This document shows, one piece after another, positions 13,823 to 21,266 of a stretch of 35,597 bases of DNA. The stretch is from a virus. Both the position numbers and the translations under genes were made by a program. Each line of letters begins with the position of its first letter. Position 1 is the first letter of the stretch. The DNA lies in the IMG/VR virus record IMGVR_UViG_3300044641_001258, positions 1-35,597 of that record; one strand, given 5' to 3'. The notes below the pieces were generated by a model. The model searched no databases, had not been told where the DNA came from, and saw only the letters and a list, made by a program, of their open reading frames with translations.

Positions 13823-16311
13823 AAGCTGCTAAATTTTACACCAACAAAAATTTCTCTGTAATACCAATAGGAGATAATAAAAGGGCCATTTTTCCCTGGA
13901 CTGAGTATCAAAGTAAGATCATGGATGATGCCACACTAAAGCACCAGTTCACAAATGAGCGCTGCAAGAATATAGCCATCATAGGTGGCGCAGTATCTGG
14001 TGGATTGGAGATAATAGATGTGGATCTAAAATACGATATTAGCGGATATTTATGGATAAAGCTACAAGAGGCTCTTGCTGATCTATTGCCTTTGCTTTAT
14101 ATTGTACGCACTAAGTCTGGTGGCTACCATCTGTACTATAGATGCGAAGTGGTAGAAGGTAATCAAAAGCTAGCCATGCGCCATGCTACCAAAGAGGAGC
14201 TGAAAGAGACACCACATGCAAAAGAAATCGTACTCATTGAGACCAGAGGTGAGGGAGGCTATGTGCTAGCGCCTCCTAGTGATGGGTACACTAAAGAGAA
14301 AGAGTTTGAGATCAATGTTATTACCATAGAGCAAAGAGAATCTATCCTATCTATTTGCAGATCATTTAATGAAGTGATCAAAGAAGTGCGTACTACTCAA
14401 GTAGTGAATGATAGTGATACATTTAATCTCACACCCTGGGATGATTATAATGCTAAATGTGATGTGATTAAGCTTTTAGAGAATCATGGCTGGACCTGGA
14501 TAGAGACAAGAGGTGAGCGTGATTTCTTAAAGAGACCAGGTAAGACTGATAGCCACATCTCAGCAGACTACCACAGAGGCCTGGGCCTATTTAAAGTATT
14601 TAGTACCTCTACAGAATTTGAGACTAATAAAGGCTATAAGCCATTTGCCATCTATGCTTTACTTGAGCATAATAATAACTTTAGCGAAGCTGCAAAGCAA
14701 TTAATTAAGGATGGCTATGGAGAGCAGCGTACTAGAGTGTCAGCGAATATAAAGCGTGACTACATAAAAAAAAAGGATGAAGGCTTAGATGCCAGGAATA
14801 TAGCGGTGCATATTGCATCTAGGCATAATATAGATATTGATAAAGCTGAGGAGATAGTAAATGAATTAGAGAATGATAAGTCTGAGAAGATCCTAGCATT
14901 TTGGAATGTGAATGATAAAGGCATTATCACCATAGAGCGAAATAAGTTCCTATCGTTCCTATCAGATTATGGTGGCTTTTATATCTACTACTATGATAAT
15001 AAGCTCAACTATAAGCTAGTGAAGATAGAGGATGGATTTGTCTCTGAGACTAACACAGAGCAAATTAAAAAGTTTATTAATAATTACATTGATGGACTGC
15101 CTAGCCAGTTTGATGGCATCACACCAGGTAGGCTTAGAGAGATCATATACAAAGGCGCAGATGCTTATTTTAATAAGTCTCTGTTTGAATTTATGCCTAA
15201 CATCAAATTAAATCTTTTAAAGCATACTAAGCAAGCTGCCTACTACCCATTTAAAAATGGTGTGGTAAAGATCACTAAAAATAAAAAGGAGCTTTTAAAG
15301 TATGGAGAGATCGGAGCGCATGTCTGGAAAGATCAAGTGATAGACTTTAATATAGACATTGAGAATGATATAGATTTTAATTATGTCCAGTACACTAAGT
15401 TTATTGAGAAGGTATCTAATGATGATCCAGATCGTGTGGCTTATTGCATTGCTTTAATAGGCTATCTGCTGCACACCTATAAAGATCCTACAAAGTCTTA
15501 TGCAGTGATTCTGGCAGAAGAGACTGAGAATGAAGCAGAGGGTGGTGGAGCTGGTAAGGGTATATTCTTTAAGGCTATTGGTAAGATGATTAACCTGGTG
15601 TCTATAGATGGTAAAAACTTTAAGCTAGATAAGTCTTTTGCTTTCCAGCGTGTGGAGTTATCTACTCAGCTTATAGTGATTGAGGATTGCCGTAAAAATG
15701 TAGATTTTGAGGGATTCTATTCTAAGATCACAGAAGGTGTCACCATTGAAAAAAAGAATAAGGATGAGATATATATTAACTATAATGATGCGCCTAAGTT
15801 TGGATTTACTACTAACTACACTATTAATTATAGCGGTGGGCATGGTAAGAGAAGAGTACGCATTATAGAATTTAGCTCATTCTTTAATCATAAGAATACA
15901 CCTCTGGACTATTTCGGTAATGCTTTATTTAATGACTGGGATCGTGATGAGTGGAATCGTTTTTACAATTTCATGGTAGAATGCGTGCAAATTTATCTTG
16001 AGAATGGTATTCCACAACTTGAGAATACATTTACTATTAATCGTAAGAATATAAAGCTTAACTTTGGAGAGGATTTCTTAGCTTACTATGATGATCTGGT
16101 GAGAGATCAGTGGAGAGAGTTTGGAGCAGAGTACACCAGCTTTCTTAATATCAATGATCTTGATAAAAAGGATTATAGTCAAGTAAGGTTTAAGAAGGGC
16201 CTATCTGTAGCAGCAGATGTATTAGGAGACAAAATGGAAACAAGAAGAAACAGACAAAATAATAACAAACATGAGTTTAAAATCTTATCTAGATCCGATG
16301 GCAGCTTTTGA
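13816..16311 (+). CDS. Prim-pol primase / SF3-type helicase
   Basis: An 831-residue replication protein. The first about 170 residues are a bifunctional primase-polymerase domain: 'AKFYTNKNFSVIPIG', 'GLEIIDVDLK' (acidic metal ligands near 68-70) and 'SGGYHLYYR'. The C-terminal third is a D5/SF3-like helicase with Walker A 'GGGAGKG' at about 576-582, an acidic 'LIVIEDCRKN' Walker B-like strand, and 'FGFTTNYTI', a sensor-like motif. Glycine replaces the usual Ser/Thr after the Walker lysine; relatives I recall share this, so the enzyme is probably active. No separate DNA polymerase gene is seen, so the phage likely uses the host replicase. Confidence 0.88.
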   Translation: MLKAAKFYTNKNFSVIPIGDNKRAIFPWTEYQSKIMDDATLKHQFTNERCKNIAIIGGAVSGGLEIIDVDLKYDISGYLWIKLQEALADLLPLLYIVRTKSGGYHLYYRCEVVEGNQKLAMRHATKEELKETPHAKEIVLIETRGEGGYVLAPPSDGYTKEKEFEINVITIEQRESILSICRSFNEVIKEVRTTQVVNDSDTFNLTPWDDYNAKCDVIKLLENHGWTWIETRGERDFLKRPGKTDSHISADYHRGLGLFKVFSTSTEFETNKGYKPFAIYALLEHNNNFSEAAKQLIKDGYGEQRTRVSANIKRDYIKKKDEGLDARNIAVHIASRHNIDIDKAEEIVNELENDKSEKILAFWNVNDKGIITIERNKFLSFLSDYGGFYIYYYDNKLNYKLVKIEDGFVSETNTEQIKKFINNYIDGLPSQFDGITPGRLREIIYKGADAYFNKSLFEFMPNIKLNLLKHTKQAAYYPFKNGVVKITKNKKELLKYGEIGAHVWKDQVIDFNIDIENDIDFNYVQYTKFIEKVSNDDPDRVAYCIALIGYLLHTYKDPTKSYAVILAEETENEAEGGGAGKGIFFKAIGKMINLVSIDGKNFKLDKSFAFQRVELSTQLIVIEDCRKNVDFEGFYSKITEGVTIEKKNKDEIYINYNDAPKFGFTTNYTINYSGGHGKRRVRIIEFSSFFNHKNTPLDYFGNALFNDWDRDEWNRFYNFMVECVQIYLENGIPQLENTFTINRKNIKLNFGEDFLAYYDDLVRDQWREFGAEYTSFLNINDLDKKDYSQVRFKKGLSVAADVLGDKMETRRNRQNNNKHEFKILSRSDGSF

Positions 16312-16396
16312 GAAGTGGCTAAGTAAAAATCCAAACGGAGGGATTTTTGAGTACTTTGGCCAAAAATTCATTATTAAGCCTAAAATTAGTACTTAA
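16271..16396 (+). CDS. Small protein overlapping the primase-helicase end (41 aa)
   Basis: A frame of 41 codons from ATG at 16271 to TAA at 16394-16396, starting 41 bases before the end of the primase-helicase gene in a different frame. The product, 'MSLKSYLDPMAAFEKWLSKN' followed by a glycine-rich turn and 'IFEYFGQKFIIKPKIST', looks like a folded mini-protein with aromatic residues and not random translation. It ends inside the first GTAC palindrome. Unknown function; may be a replication accessory. Confidence 0.45.
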   Translation: MSLKSYLDPMAAFEKWLSKNPNGGIFEYFGQKFIIKPKIST

Positions 16397-16450
16397 TTAA
16401 TTAAGTACATAAAAGTACTTAATGCGTACATGATATATATAATTAAGTAC
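16389..16450 (+). repeat. GTAC-type palindromes upstream of the GIY-YIG gene
   Basis: GTACTTAATTAATTAAGTAC at 16389-16408 is a perfect 20-bp palindrome. A second inverted pair, GTACTTAAT at 16415-16423 and ATTAAGTAC at 16442-16450, has an 18-base A/T-rich spacer. So the half-site TTAAGTAC occurs four times in 62 bases, alternating in direction, just before the ATG at 16465. This looks like an operator array or part of an origin. Confidence 0.75.
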
Positions 16451-16464
16451 AAAAGCACTCAATT

Positions 16465-17091
16465 ATGAAAAAAGAATATGTTTATTTCTTTAAGCACAAT
16501 ACCATTAGTGCTATTAAAATTGGTAAAACATCTGGTGAAAGTGTACTAGATAGGTTTAAATCTTTTAAAACTTATTCCCCATTTGGATCTGAGATAGTAG
16601 GATTCTTTGAGACAGATGATGGGCATAGAGATGAAAGAGAATTACATGCTAGGTTTGAAAATCTTAGATTGCATGGAGAATTTTTTGATATTTCAAAAGA
16701 TATAGTAAAAGGCATTTTACATGAAAAGAATGCAGACTATAATAAATCATTAAAAATATTTAATGAATGGATAGCAGATAATAATAATAATAGTGATAAA
16801 TTATTATCATTAATGAAAGAAGCTGGACAAAATTATAACATTAAAAAATCTAAGATAATATCTGATAAAGTATTAGATTATATTAATGCTGGTAATTTTG
16901 GATATAATGTTATTTACGAATTTGGTAAAGAGTATAATAAATTGTTATCACATATACATCCAGAAAAATGTTCAGTAATGGCATTTAAAAGATCATTATT
17001 ATATGCTGCTAGACAAAATGGACTAATGTTAGAAAGTAAAAGAAATAGGAAAAACCATGGCAGACATGAATTTTGTTTTAAAAATAAATAA
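16465..17091 (+). CDS. GIY-YIG superfamily protein (T5orf172-like)
   Basis: A 208-residue protein. The first about 85 residues fit the T5orf172/MUG113 branch of the GIY-YIG nuclease superfamily: 'YVYFFKHNTISAIKIGKTS', 'DRFKSFKTYSPFGSEIVGFFETDD', 'ERELHARFENLRLHGEFFDI'. The rest is helical and asparagine/lysine-rich, ending in a basic 'SKRNRKNHGRHEFCFKNK' tail, probably DNA-binding. The gene is visibly more A/T-rich than the primase gene before it and has GTAC repeats on both sides, so it may be a later insertion or homing-type element. Nuclease activity is plausible but not proven. Confidence 0.72.
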   Translation: MKKEYVYFFKHNTISAIKIGKTSGESVLDRFKSFKTYSPFGSEIVGFFETDDGHRDERELHARFENLRLHGEFFDISKDIVKGILHEKNADYNKSLKIFNEWIADNNNNSDKLLSLMKEAGQNYNIKKSKIISDKVLDYINAGNFGYNVIYEFGKEYNKLLSHIHPEKCSVMAFKRSLLYAARQNGLMLESKRNRKNHGRHEFCFKNK

Positions 17092-17101
17092 TTTTAGTGC
17101 A

Positions 17102-17170
17102 ACCGAGTACAAACCGAGTACACACAATTATTTATAAATCAATTACTTATAAATCTTGTACTCGGTGTAC
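17102..17170 (+). repeat. ACCGAGTAC repeat cluster before the sigma-like gene
   Basis: ACCGAGTAC occurs at 17102-17110 and 17113-17121 as an 11-base-step tandem, inverted as GTACTCGGT at 17158-17166 (10-bp arms with 17113), and again at 17313-17321 inside the next gene. TTATAAATC is repeated at 17132 and 17147 within the A/T-rich loop. Further AGTAC words lie at 17253 and 17261. No gene occupies 17092-17289. It may be an operator set or replication origin. Confidence 0.75.
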
Positions 17171-17289
17171 TTACTAAAGATAGATTTTTTGTTGGTCCTC
17201 ATTTTTTTAAGAGATAAAGTTTTTATTAGTTCAATTTTTTTAGGGTTAAGTGAGTACATTAGTACAAAATATAGGTTAAATGATTGATA

Positions 17290-17844
17290 ATGAATAAGAT
17301 AGAAAAAAATAAACCGAGTACATGCAATGATATGATAGAATTTATCTATAATCACCCAGAAATCTGTAGGCTGATTAAGTCTGTGCATCCTTTGGATCTT
17401 CAAGATGATCTAAAGCAAGAGATGGCATTAGCGCTACTTAACATGGATTGTGATAAGATTAAGACTATTTATGATTCTAATGGCTTGATTGGTTTTTCTA
17501 TTAAGATTATTACTAATATGGCATTTAGTTCTACCAGCAGATTCTATAAAAAATTTAGGCAGTCTGATTATGATAAAGCCATAGAATATTTAAGATGCCA
17601 AACTAAATTACCAGAATTAAATCCTAAATTTGCTACCATAGCAAGCCAGAGATTATATGATAAGCATGCAGAGGATGAGATGCATGCACATGAGGCTATA
17701 TTATTTACTAAGTATGTGGAGGTAAGATCATGCAAGAAAGTAGCTGAGTTTTATAATATACCAGAGAAGCATGTTAAAGATATTATCAGAAAGACTAGAG
17801 CAGAATTAAAACATATTTGTATAACCAAAACAAATAACCTATGA
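17290..17844 (+). CDS. Sigma-70-like transcription factor
   Basis: From ATG at 17290 the product is 184 residues. It has the shape of the small sigma-like factors seen in Bacteroidetes phages: a region-2-like helical core 'DDLKQEMALALLNMDCDKIKTIYDSNGLIGFSIKIITNMAFSSTSRFYKKFR' and a C-terminal helix-turn-helix like region 4 ('VEVRSCKKVAEFYNIPEKHVKDIIRKTRAELKH'). It likely directs host RNA polymerase to phage promoters, probably for the downstream virion genes. The ACCGAGTAC repeats upstream and one inside codons 9-11 suggest that its own synthesis is controlled. An in-frame TTG at 17284 is a weaker start. Confidence 0.72.
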   Translation: MNKIEKNKPSTCNDMIEFIYNHPEICRLIKSVHPLDLQDDLKQEMALALLNMDCDKIKTIYDSNGLIGFSIKIITNMAFSSTSRFYKKFRQSDYDKAIEYLRCQTKLPELNPKFATIASQRLYDKHAEDEMHAHEAILFTKYVEVRSCKKVAEFYNIPEKHVKDIIRKTRAELKHICITKTNNL

Positions 17845-18191
17845 AACAATTTGTAGATGAAAACAATTATCCATTATTTGATGGTTTAGTTGGTTTAAAA
17901 CAAAATCCTATGAAAACAGCAATGCAAAAATTATTAGAAATATTAGAAAGTAAAATATTACCATGTGATGATGACAATAGTTATGTGTATGGTATGAATG
18001 TAGCACACACTAATATAATATATAATATTAAGAATGGATTCCTTGAAAAAGAAAAAGAGCAGATAATAGATGCTTATAGAATTGCATCTATTAATAATGC
18101 ACGAAATGAAGATATGAAAAATATCAAACCAGAATATTGGCAATTAAATGCTGAAATGTGGTATGATAAACATTATAACCAAAATAAATAA
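17841..18191 (+). CDS. Hypothetical protein
   Basis: A 116-residue soluble protein starting four bases before the end of the sigma-like gene (ATGA overlap). It has a helical 'PMKTAMQKLLEILESKIL' segment, then 'SYVYGMNVAHTNIIYNIKNGFLEKEKEQIIDAYRIA', and a Trp/Tyr-rich C-terminus. The 'EKEKEQIIDAY' segment recurs in small proteins of unknown role in Bacteroidetes phages. A/T-rich codon use. No function can be assigned. Confidence 0.6.
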   Translation: MKQFVDENNYPLFDGLVGLKQNPMKTAMQKLLEILESKILPCDDDNSYVYGMNVAHTNIIYNIKNGFLEKEKEQIIDAYRIASINNARNEDMKNIKPEYWQLNAEMWYDKHYNQNK

Positions 18192-18194
18192 CCT

Positions 18195-18434
18195 ATGATA
18201 ACAATAGCATTAGCTGGATTCTTTTTTGCTTATTACTTTGTGAATGTGGCCAAAATAATTTACTTTATAAAAAAGGTATGGCACATCCCATTTGAGCAAA
18301 GGATCAAGCCATTTGATTGTGTGACATGCTTAAGCGTGTGGATGTCTGTGGTGTTTTATTTTCTGCCATTTGAGGTGAGCCAGTTTGTGGCTATCATATT
18401 TGGAGCTGGATTTTTAGGACAAAAAATTAAATAA
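18195..18434 (+). CDS. Small membrane protein with CxxC motif
   Basis: A 79-residue protein with two or three hydrophobic segments: residues 2-25 (ITIALAGFFFAYYFVNVAKIIYF), about 47-58 (SVWMSVVFYFLPF) and 60-75 (VSQFVAIIFGAGFLG). Between the first two lies 'KPFDCVTCLSVW', a CxxC-x-x-x-W motif resembling that of small DUF1360-like membrane proteins in phages and bacteria. Function unknown. It starts three bases after the preceding stop, with a leader (AAATAACCTATGA) nearly identical to that of the gene at 17841. Confidence 0.6.
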   Translation: MITIALAGFFFAYYFVNVAKIIYFIKKVWHIPFEQRIKPFDCVTCLSVWMSVVFYFLPFEVSQFVAIIFGAGFLGQKIK

Positions 18435-18438
18435 ATAT

Positions 18439-18564
18439 ATGGCAAAGGCAAAAGGCAATGATTCAAAAAAGCAAACATTTGGAAAGCGCAAATGTGGATC
18501 ACCAAAAAAGAGTTATAATAAACATACACCAAAACCGAAAGCATATCGTGGCCAGGGAAAATAA
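18439..18564 (+). CDS. Small basic protein (41 aa)
   Basis: A frame of 41 codons from ATG at 18439 to TAA at 18562-18564. The product is rich in Lys, Arg and Gly (MAKAKGNDSKKQTFGKRK, then a Cys and 'SPKKSYNKHTPKPKAYRGQGK'). I recognise this general pattern from small genes near the packaging region of Bacteroidetes phages, and a nucleic-acid-binding role is likely. The alternative is that the glycosyltransferase frame extends through this region, but that N-terminal extension does not look like glycosyltransferase sequence. Confidence 0.55.
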   Translation: MAKAKGNDSKKQTFGKRKCGSPKKSYNKHTPKPKAYRGQGK

Positions 18565-19573
18565 CACAATACAAGTACTGGGCATTACTCAGAAGGTTAG
18601 CGGATGTGGATGGCATAGAGTGCTATTGCCATTAGCATTTTTACCAGATTCATATAATCATGTATGTAATGTACCTACAGAAGAGATCCTACAAGAAAGG
18701 CAATTTGATATACTATTGTATAACAGATTCTCTCCATTTGATCAAAACTGGGATGAGACAAAGAAGCACTTTAAAATAGTGATGGATATGGATGATGACT
18801 GGGATCTACCCTATAATCACCCATTACATAAATTCTACGCACCTCAAAGAGAGCGAGTGATCAATAACATTAACTATGCTGATCTGGTGACATGCACTAA
18901 TGAAAGGCTGGCGCAAAAGCTTAGGCAGTATCATGATAAGGTGGTAATACTACCTAACTGCATACCATTGGGCCAGCATCAATACACAGAGGATAAGAAG
19001 CCTAGTGATAAGGTGAGACTATTCTGGGCTGGTGGATCTACGCACATGGATGACATCAAACTATTGAAAGGTCCAGTAAAGAGGCTGCATCACTTTGATA
19101 ATATAGAGATGGTGCTAGGTGGATATACTGATAGTGATCCAGTGAGTAAGCAGTACTGGGATCAGCTATGGAGTTTATTTACAGATGGTGGCAGACTACC
19201 AAATAAAAAGCTAGCAAGCACTTTGCCAAATGCATACATGAGCCATTTTGAAGAGGCAGATATTATGCTCATACCTTTGCAAGAGAGTGATTGGCATGCA
19301 TGCAAGAGTAATCTAAAGATATTAGAGGCAGCAAGTAAGAGAGTGCCATGCATAGTGAGTAAGGTGCAGCCATATAGCATGGATGCAGATGCACCAGTGC
19401 TATGGGTAGAGAGCCAAAAAGATTGGTACAAACATTTAACATATTTAATTAACAATCCAGAGGAAAGGATCAAGATGGGTAATGATCTTTATAACTGGGC
19501 CAAAACAAAATACAATTATGAGCATATCAGTAAACTTAGGAGAGAAGCATATGCAGACCTTATTAAAGCATAA
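18548..19573 (+). CDS. GT-B glycosyltransferase
   Basis: From the GTG at 18548 the product is about 341 residues ('VARENNTIQVLGITQKVSGCGWHRVLLPL...'). It has the two-domain layout of GT-B enzymes with a Glycos_transf_1-type C-terminus: 'VVILPNCIPLGQH', 'KVRLFWAGGSTHMDDIKLL', 'ADIMLIPLQESDWHACKSNLKILEAASKRVPCIVSKVQPY' (sugar-nucleotide site with a conserved Glu), and 'NPEERIKMGNDLYNWAKTKYNYEH'. It probably transfers a sugar to a phage or host component. The frame is open back to 18458 but that part overlaps the small basic gene, so the GTG is preferred. First gene of a three-enzyme glycan cassette. Confidence 0.78.
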   Translation: MARENNTIQVLGITQKVSGCGWHRVLLPLAFLPDSYNHVCNVPTEEILQERQFDILLYNRFSPFDQNWDETKKHFKIVMDMDDDWDLPYNHPLHKFYAPQRERVINNINYADLVTCTNERLAQKLRQYHDKVVILPNCIPLGQHQYTEDKKPSDKVRLFWAGGSTHMDDIKLLKGPVKRLHHFDNIEMVLGGYTDSDPVSKQYWDQLWSLFTDGGRLPNKKLASTLPNAYMSHFEEADIMLIPLQESDWHACKSNLKILEAASKRVPCIVSKVQPYSMDADAPVLWVESQKDWYKHLTYLINNPEERIKMGNDLYNWAKTKYNYEHISKLRREAYADLIKA

Positions 19574-19760
19574 GCATTTTTATGATCTATTTATTAAGAG
19601 CGGTGAGCTGGTAGGATTTACGCATGAGATCCAGAATGAGCTACTAGAAATTTATAAGCTGGTAGATCCGATCTACACTTATAATAACAGATGTGGCGCA
19701 TGCGTTGGTACATTCTTAGTGAATGTCTATAAAACATTTAAAGATCAAATAGCACTATGA
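19551..19760 (+). CDS. Hypothetical protein with CxxC
   Basis: From ATG at 19551 the product is 69 residues ('MQTLLKHKHFYDLFIKSGELVGFTHEIQNELLEIYKLVDPIYTYNNRCGACVGTFLVNVYKTFKDQIAL'-type pattern, not quoted in full run). It is helical with one CGAC motif. I recall short proteins of similar build near terminase genes of Bacteroidetes phages, always of unknown role. It overlaps the glycosyltransferase end by 23 bases and the acyltransferase start by four. Confidence 0.55.
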   Translation: MQTLLKHKHFYDLFIKSGELVGFTHEIQNELLEIYKLVDPIYTYNNRCGACVGTFLVNVYKTFKDQIAL

Positions 19761-20245
19761 ATTATATACATCCGACTGCGATTGTTTACGACAATGTTAA
19801 ATTGATTGGAGATAATATCTACATTGGTCCATATTGCATTATAGGTGGTATGGCTGAGCATAAGGCTTACTGGGATAAGACACCTGGTGGAGTGATTATA
19901 AATGAAGGATGCGTAATTACTGGGCATGTGACTATAGATGCTGGCACAGAGAAAAATACATATATCTCAAATGATGTCTGGATCTTAAAGCATGCGCATG
20001 TGGGCCATGATTGCTTTATAGGATCTAATTGCGTGATATCATGTGGAGCAAAAATCGGAGGGCATACTACATTGCATCATACATGTAATATAGGACTAAA
20101 TGCAGTGATCCATCAAAAGCAAGAGATAGCGCCAGGCTGCATGATCGGTATGGGTGCAGTGGTAACTAAAAAATTAATAACTAAGCCTTACCAGAAATAT
20201 GCTGGCAATCCAGCAAAGTGGCTAGGCCCAAATGAGGTAAAATGA
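19757..20245 (+). CDS. Left-handed beta-helix (LpxA-like) acyl/acetyltransferase
   Basis: A 162-residue protein made almost wholly of hexapeptide repeats: 'IHPTAIVYDNVKLIGDNIYIGPYCIIGG', 'GCVITGHVTIDAGTEKNTYISNDVWILKHAHVGHDCFIGSNCVISCGAKIGGHTTLHHTCNIGLNAVI', ending in 'GAVVTKKLITKPYQKYAGNPAKWLG', the usual close of sugar acetyltransferases. The H-x-x-x-G-H residues near 'KHAHVGHD' correspond to the catalytic histidine in LpxA-type enzymes. It likely acylates a sugar nucleotide or glycan, cooperating with the flanking glycosyltransferases. Four-base overlaps on both sides mark it as part of one operon. Confidence 0.82.
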   Translation: MNYIHPTAIVYDNVKLIGDNIYIGPYCIIGGMAEHKAYWDKTPGGVIINEGCVITGHVTIDAGTEKNTYISNDVWILKHAHVGHDCFIGSNCVISCGAKIGGHTTLHHTCNIGLNAVIHQKQEIAPGCMIGMGAVVTKKLITKPYQKYAGNPAKWLGPNEVK

Positions 20246-20853
20246 AAGTACTAATAGCATGTCTGGTATATGGCAGTAGGCCGCTAGATATATTAGAGCA
20301 TAATATTAAGAGCGCTGGTTATGTGGCAGACTATGTACTGATCAATAGAGAAGGCATAGCTAATGCATTAAACGAAGCCATAGACATAGCTGGTGCAGAT
20401 GGGTATGATGCGATAGCCTATCTAGCGAATGACATCAAAGAGCCAGAGAACTGGCTAGCTAAAAAGGTTGAGGCATTAAAAAGCTACCCATTTGCTGGGA
20501 TCGTAGCAAGCAGCTTAGACAATGTGAGATATACTGCACAGAGCGAGCATATTATATCAAACTGGCTACTATCTATGAAGGTCGTAGATAAGATTGGCAT
20601 ATTCAATGAGCAGATGTTCCCATATGGTCCAATAGACCTGGATTATTGTGAGCGTGCTAACCTAGCTGGATTTTATACATACTATGTGATAGACTGCATG
20701 GCAGAGCATATCGGATCACATGCAACTGGTAATGAGTATGGCTGGGATAAAGGTGAGCTGGTGAATAAGTACTGGCAGATGCATGTGGATGATATTACTG
20801 CTTATAGAAACGGATCAAAAAATTTAAAGATATGGAAGCAAGAGAACATGTAA
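20242..20853 (+). CDS. GT-A (family 2-like) glycosyltransferase
   Basis: A 203-residue protein with a GT-A pattern: 'MKVLIACLVYGSRP', a short acidic loop 'YLANDIKEPENWL' in the place of the metal-binding DxD region, 'ASSLDNVRYT', and 'PYGPIDLDYCERANLAGFYTYYV', which corresponds to the (E/D)DxDxxxR acceptor-side motif of family 2 enzymes, followed by 'AEHIGSHATGNEYGW'. At this length it is a minimal catalytic domain without membrane segments. It ends 22 bases inside the small terminase gene. Confidence 0.72.
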   Translation: MKVLIACLVYGSRPLDILEHNIKSAGYVADYVLINREGIANALNEAIDIAGADGYDAIAYLANDIKEPENWLAKKVEALKSYPFAGIVASSLDNVRYTAQSEHIISNWLLSMKVVDKIGIFNEQMFPYGPIDLDYCERANLAGFYTYYVIDCMAEHIGSHATGNEYGWDKGELVNKYWQMHVDDITAYRNGSKNLKIWKQENM

Positions 20854-21266
20854 CAAGAAAATTTAAGGATATAGATGAAGAGAAGCTAATGGATCTAGCC
20901 TATGCATATTGTGATGATTGCATGAGTGGTACTAAAGAAGTGGCTACTGGATCTGGTAAGATCGTATCTATTAGAGATAGGTTTGTGCCTACTATAGATT
21001 ATTTCTTACATCACTGGCTAAGAAAGCATGAGTTTGAGTTCTACACAAAGATGGGCCTTTGGAAAGTGAGACAAGATCCTACACATCCTTATCATGACAT
21101 CTGCAATAAGATCGTAGATATGTTTAAGGCATTGGCTACAGATATAGTAGCGAATGAAGGTAAGGCTATCTTCTATGCAAAGAATGCTTTAGGAATGACT
21201 GATAGAGCAGTAACTGAGAATACAAACATAGATACTATCACAATCAAGTATGAATCTCCAGATTAA
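20832..21266 (+). CDS. Small terminase subunit (TerS-like)
   Basis: A 144-residue helical protein directly upstream of the large terminase gene, which starts 17 bases before its stop. The sequence 'FVPTIDYFLHHWLRKHEFEFY', 'FKALATDIVANEGKAIFYAKNALGMTDRAV' matches the small terminase type common in Bacteroidetes phages. It should bind the packaging site and load the motor. The start overlaps the end of the glycosyltransferase gene. Confidence 0.75.
   Translation: MEAREHVTRKFKDIDEEKLMDLAYAYCDDCMSGTKEVATGSGKIVSIRDRFVPTIDYFLHHWLRKHEFEFYTKMGLWKVRQDPTHPYHDICNKIVDMFKALATDIVANEGKAIFYAKNALGMTDRAVTENTNIDTITIKYESPD

Noticed and set aside
15538-15564. Defective Walker A in the primase-helicase (Gly after Lys)
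   Set aside because: Relatives of this phage helicase type, as I recall them, also have GKG, and the surrounding motifs are intact, so loss of function is not supported.
16465-17091. Definite homing endonuclease
   Set aside because: No intron, intein or split gene is seen nearby and the catalytic residues of GIY-YIG are only partly clear, so it is kept as a GIY-YIG-type protein of unknown role.
17143-17403. Minus-strand 86-codon frame across the repeat-rich interval
   Set aside because: Low-complexity Phe/Tyr/Leu/Lys content, overlap with the sigma-like gene and with the repeats, and no leader; probably a chance frame in A/T-rich DNA.
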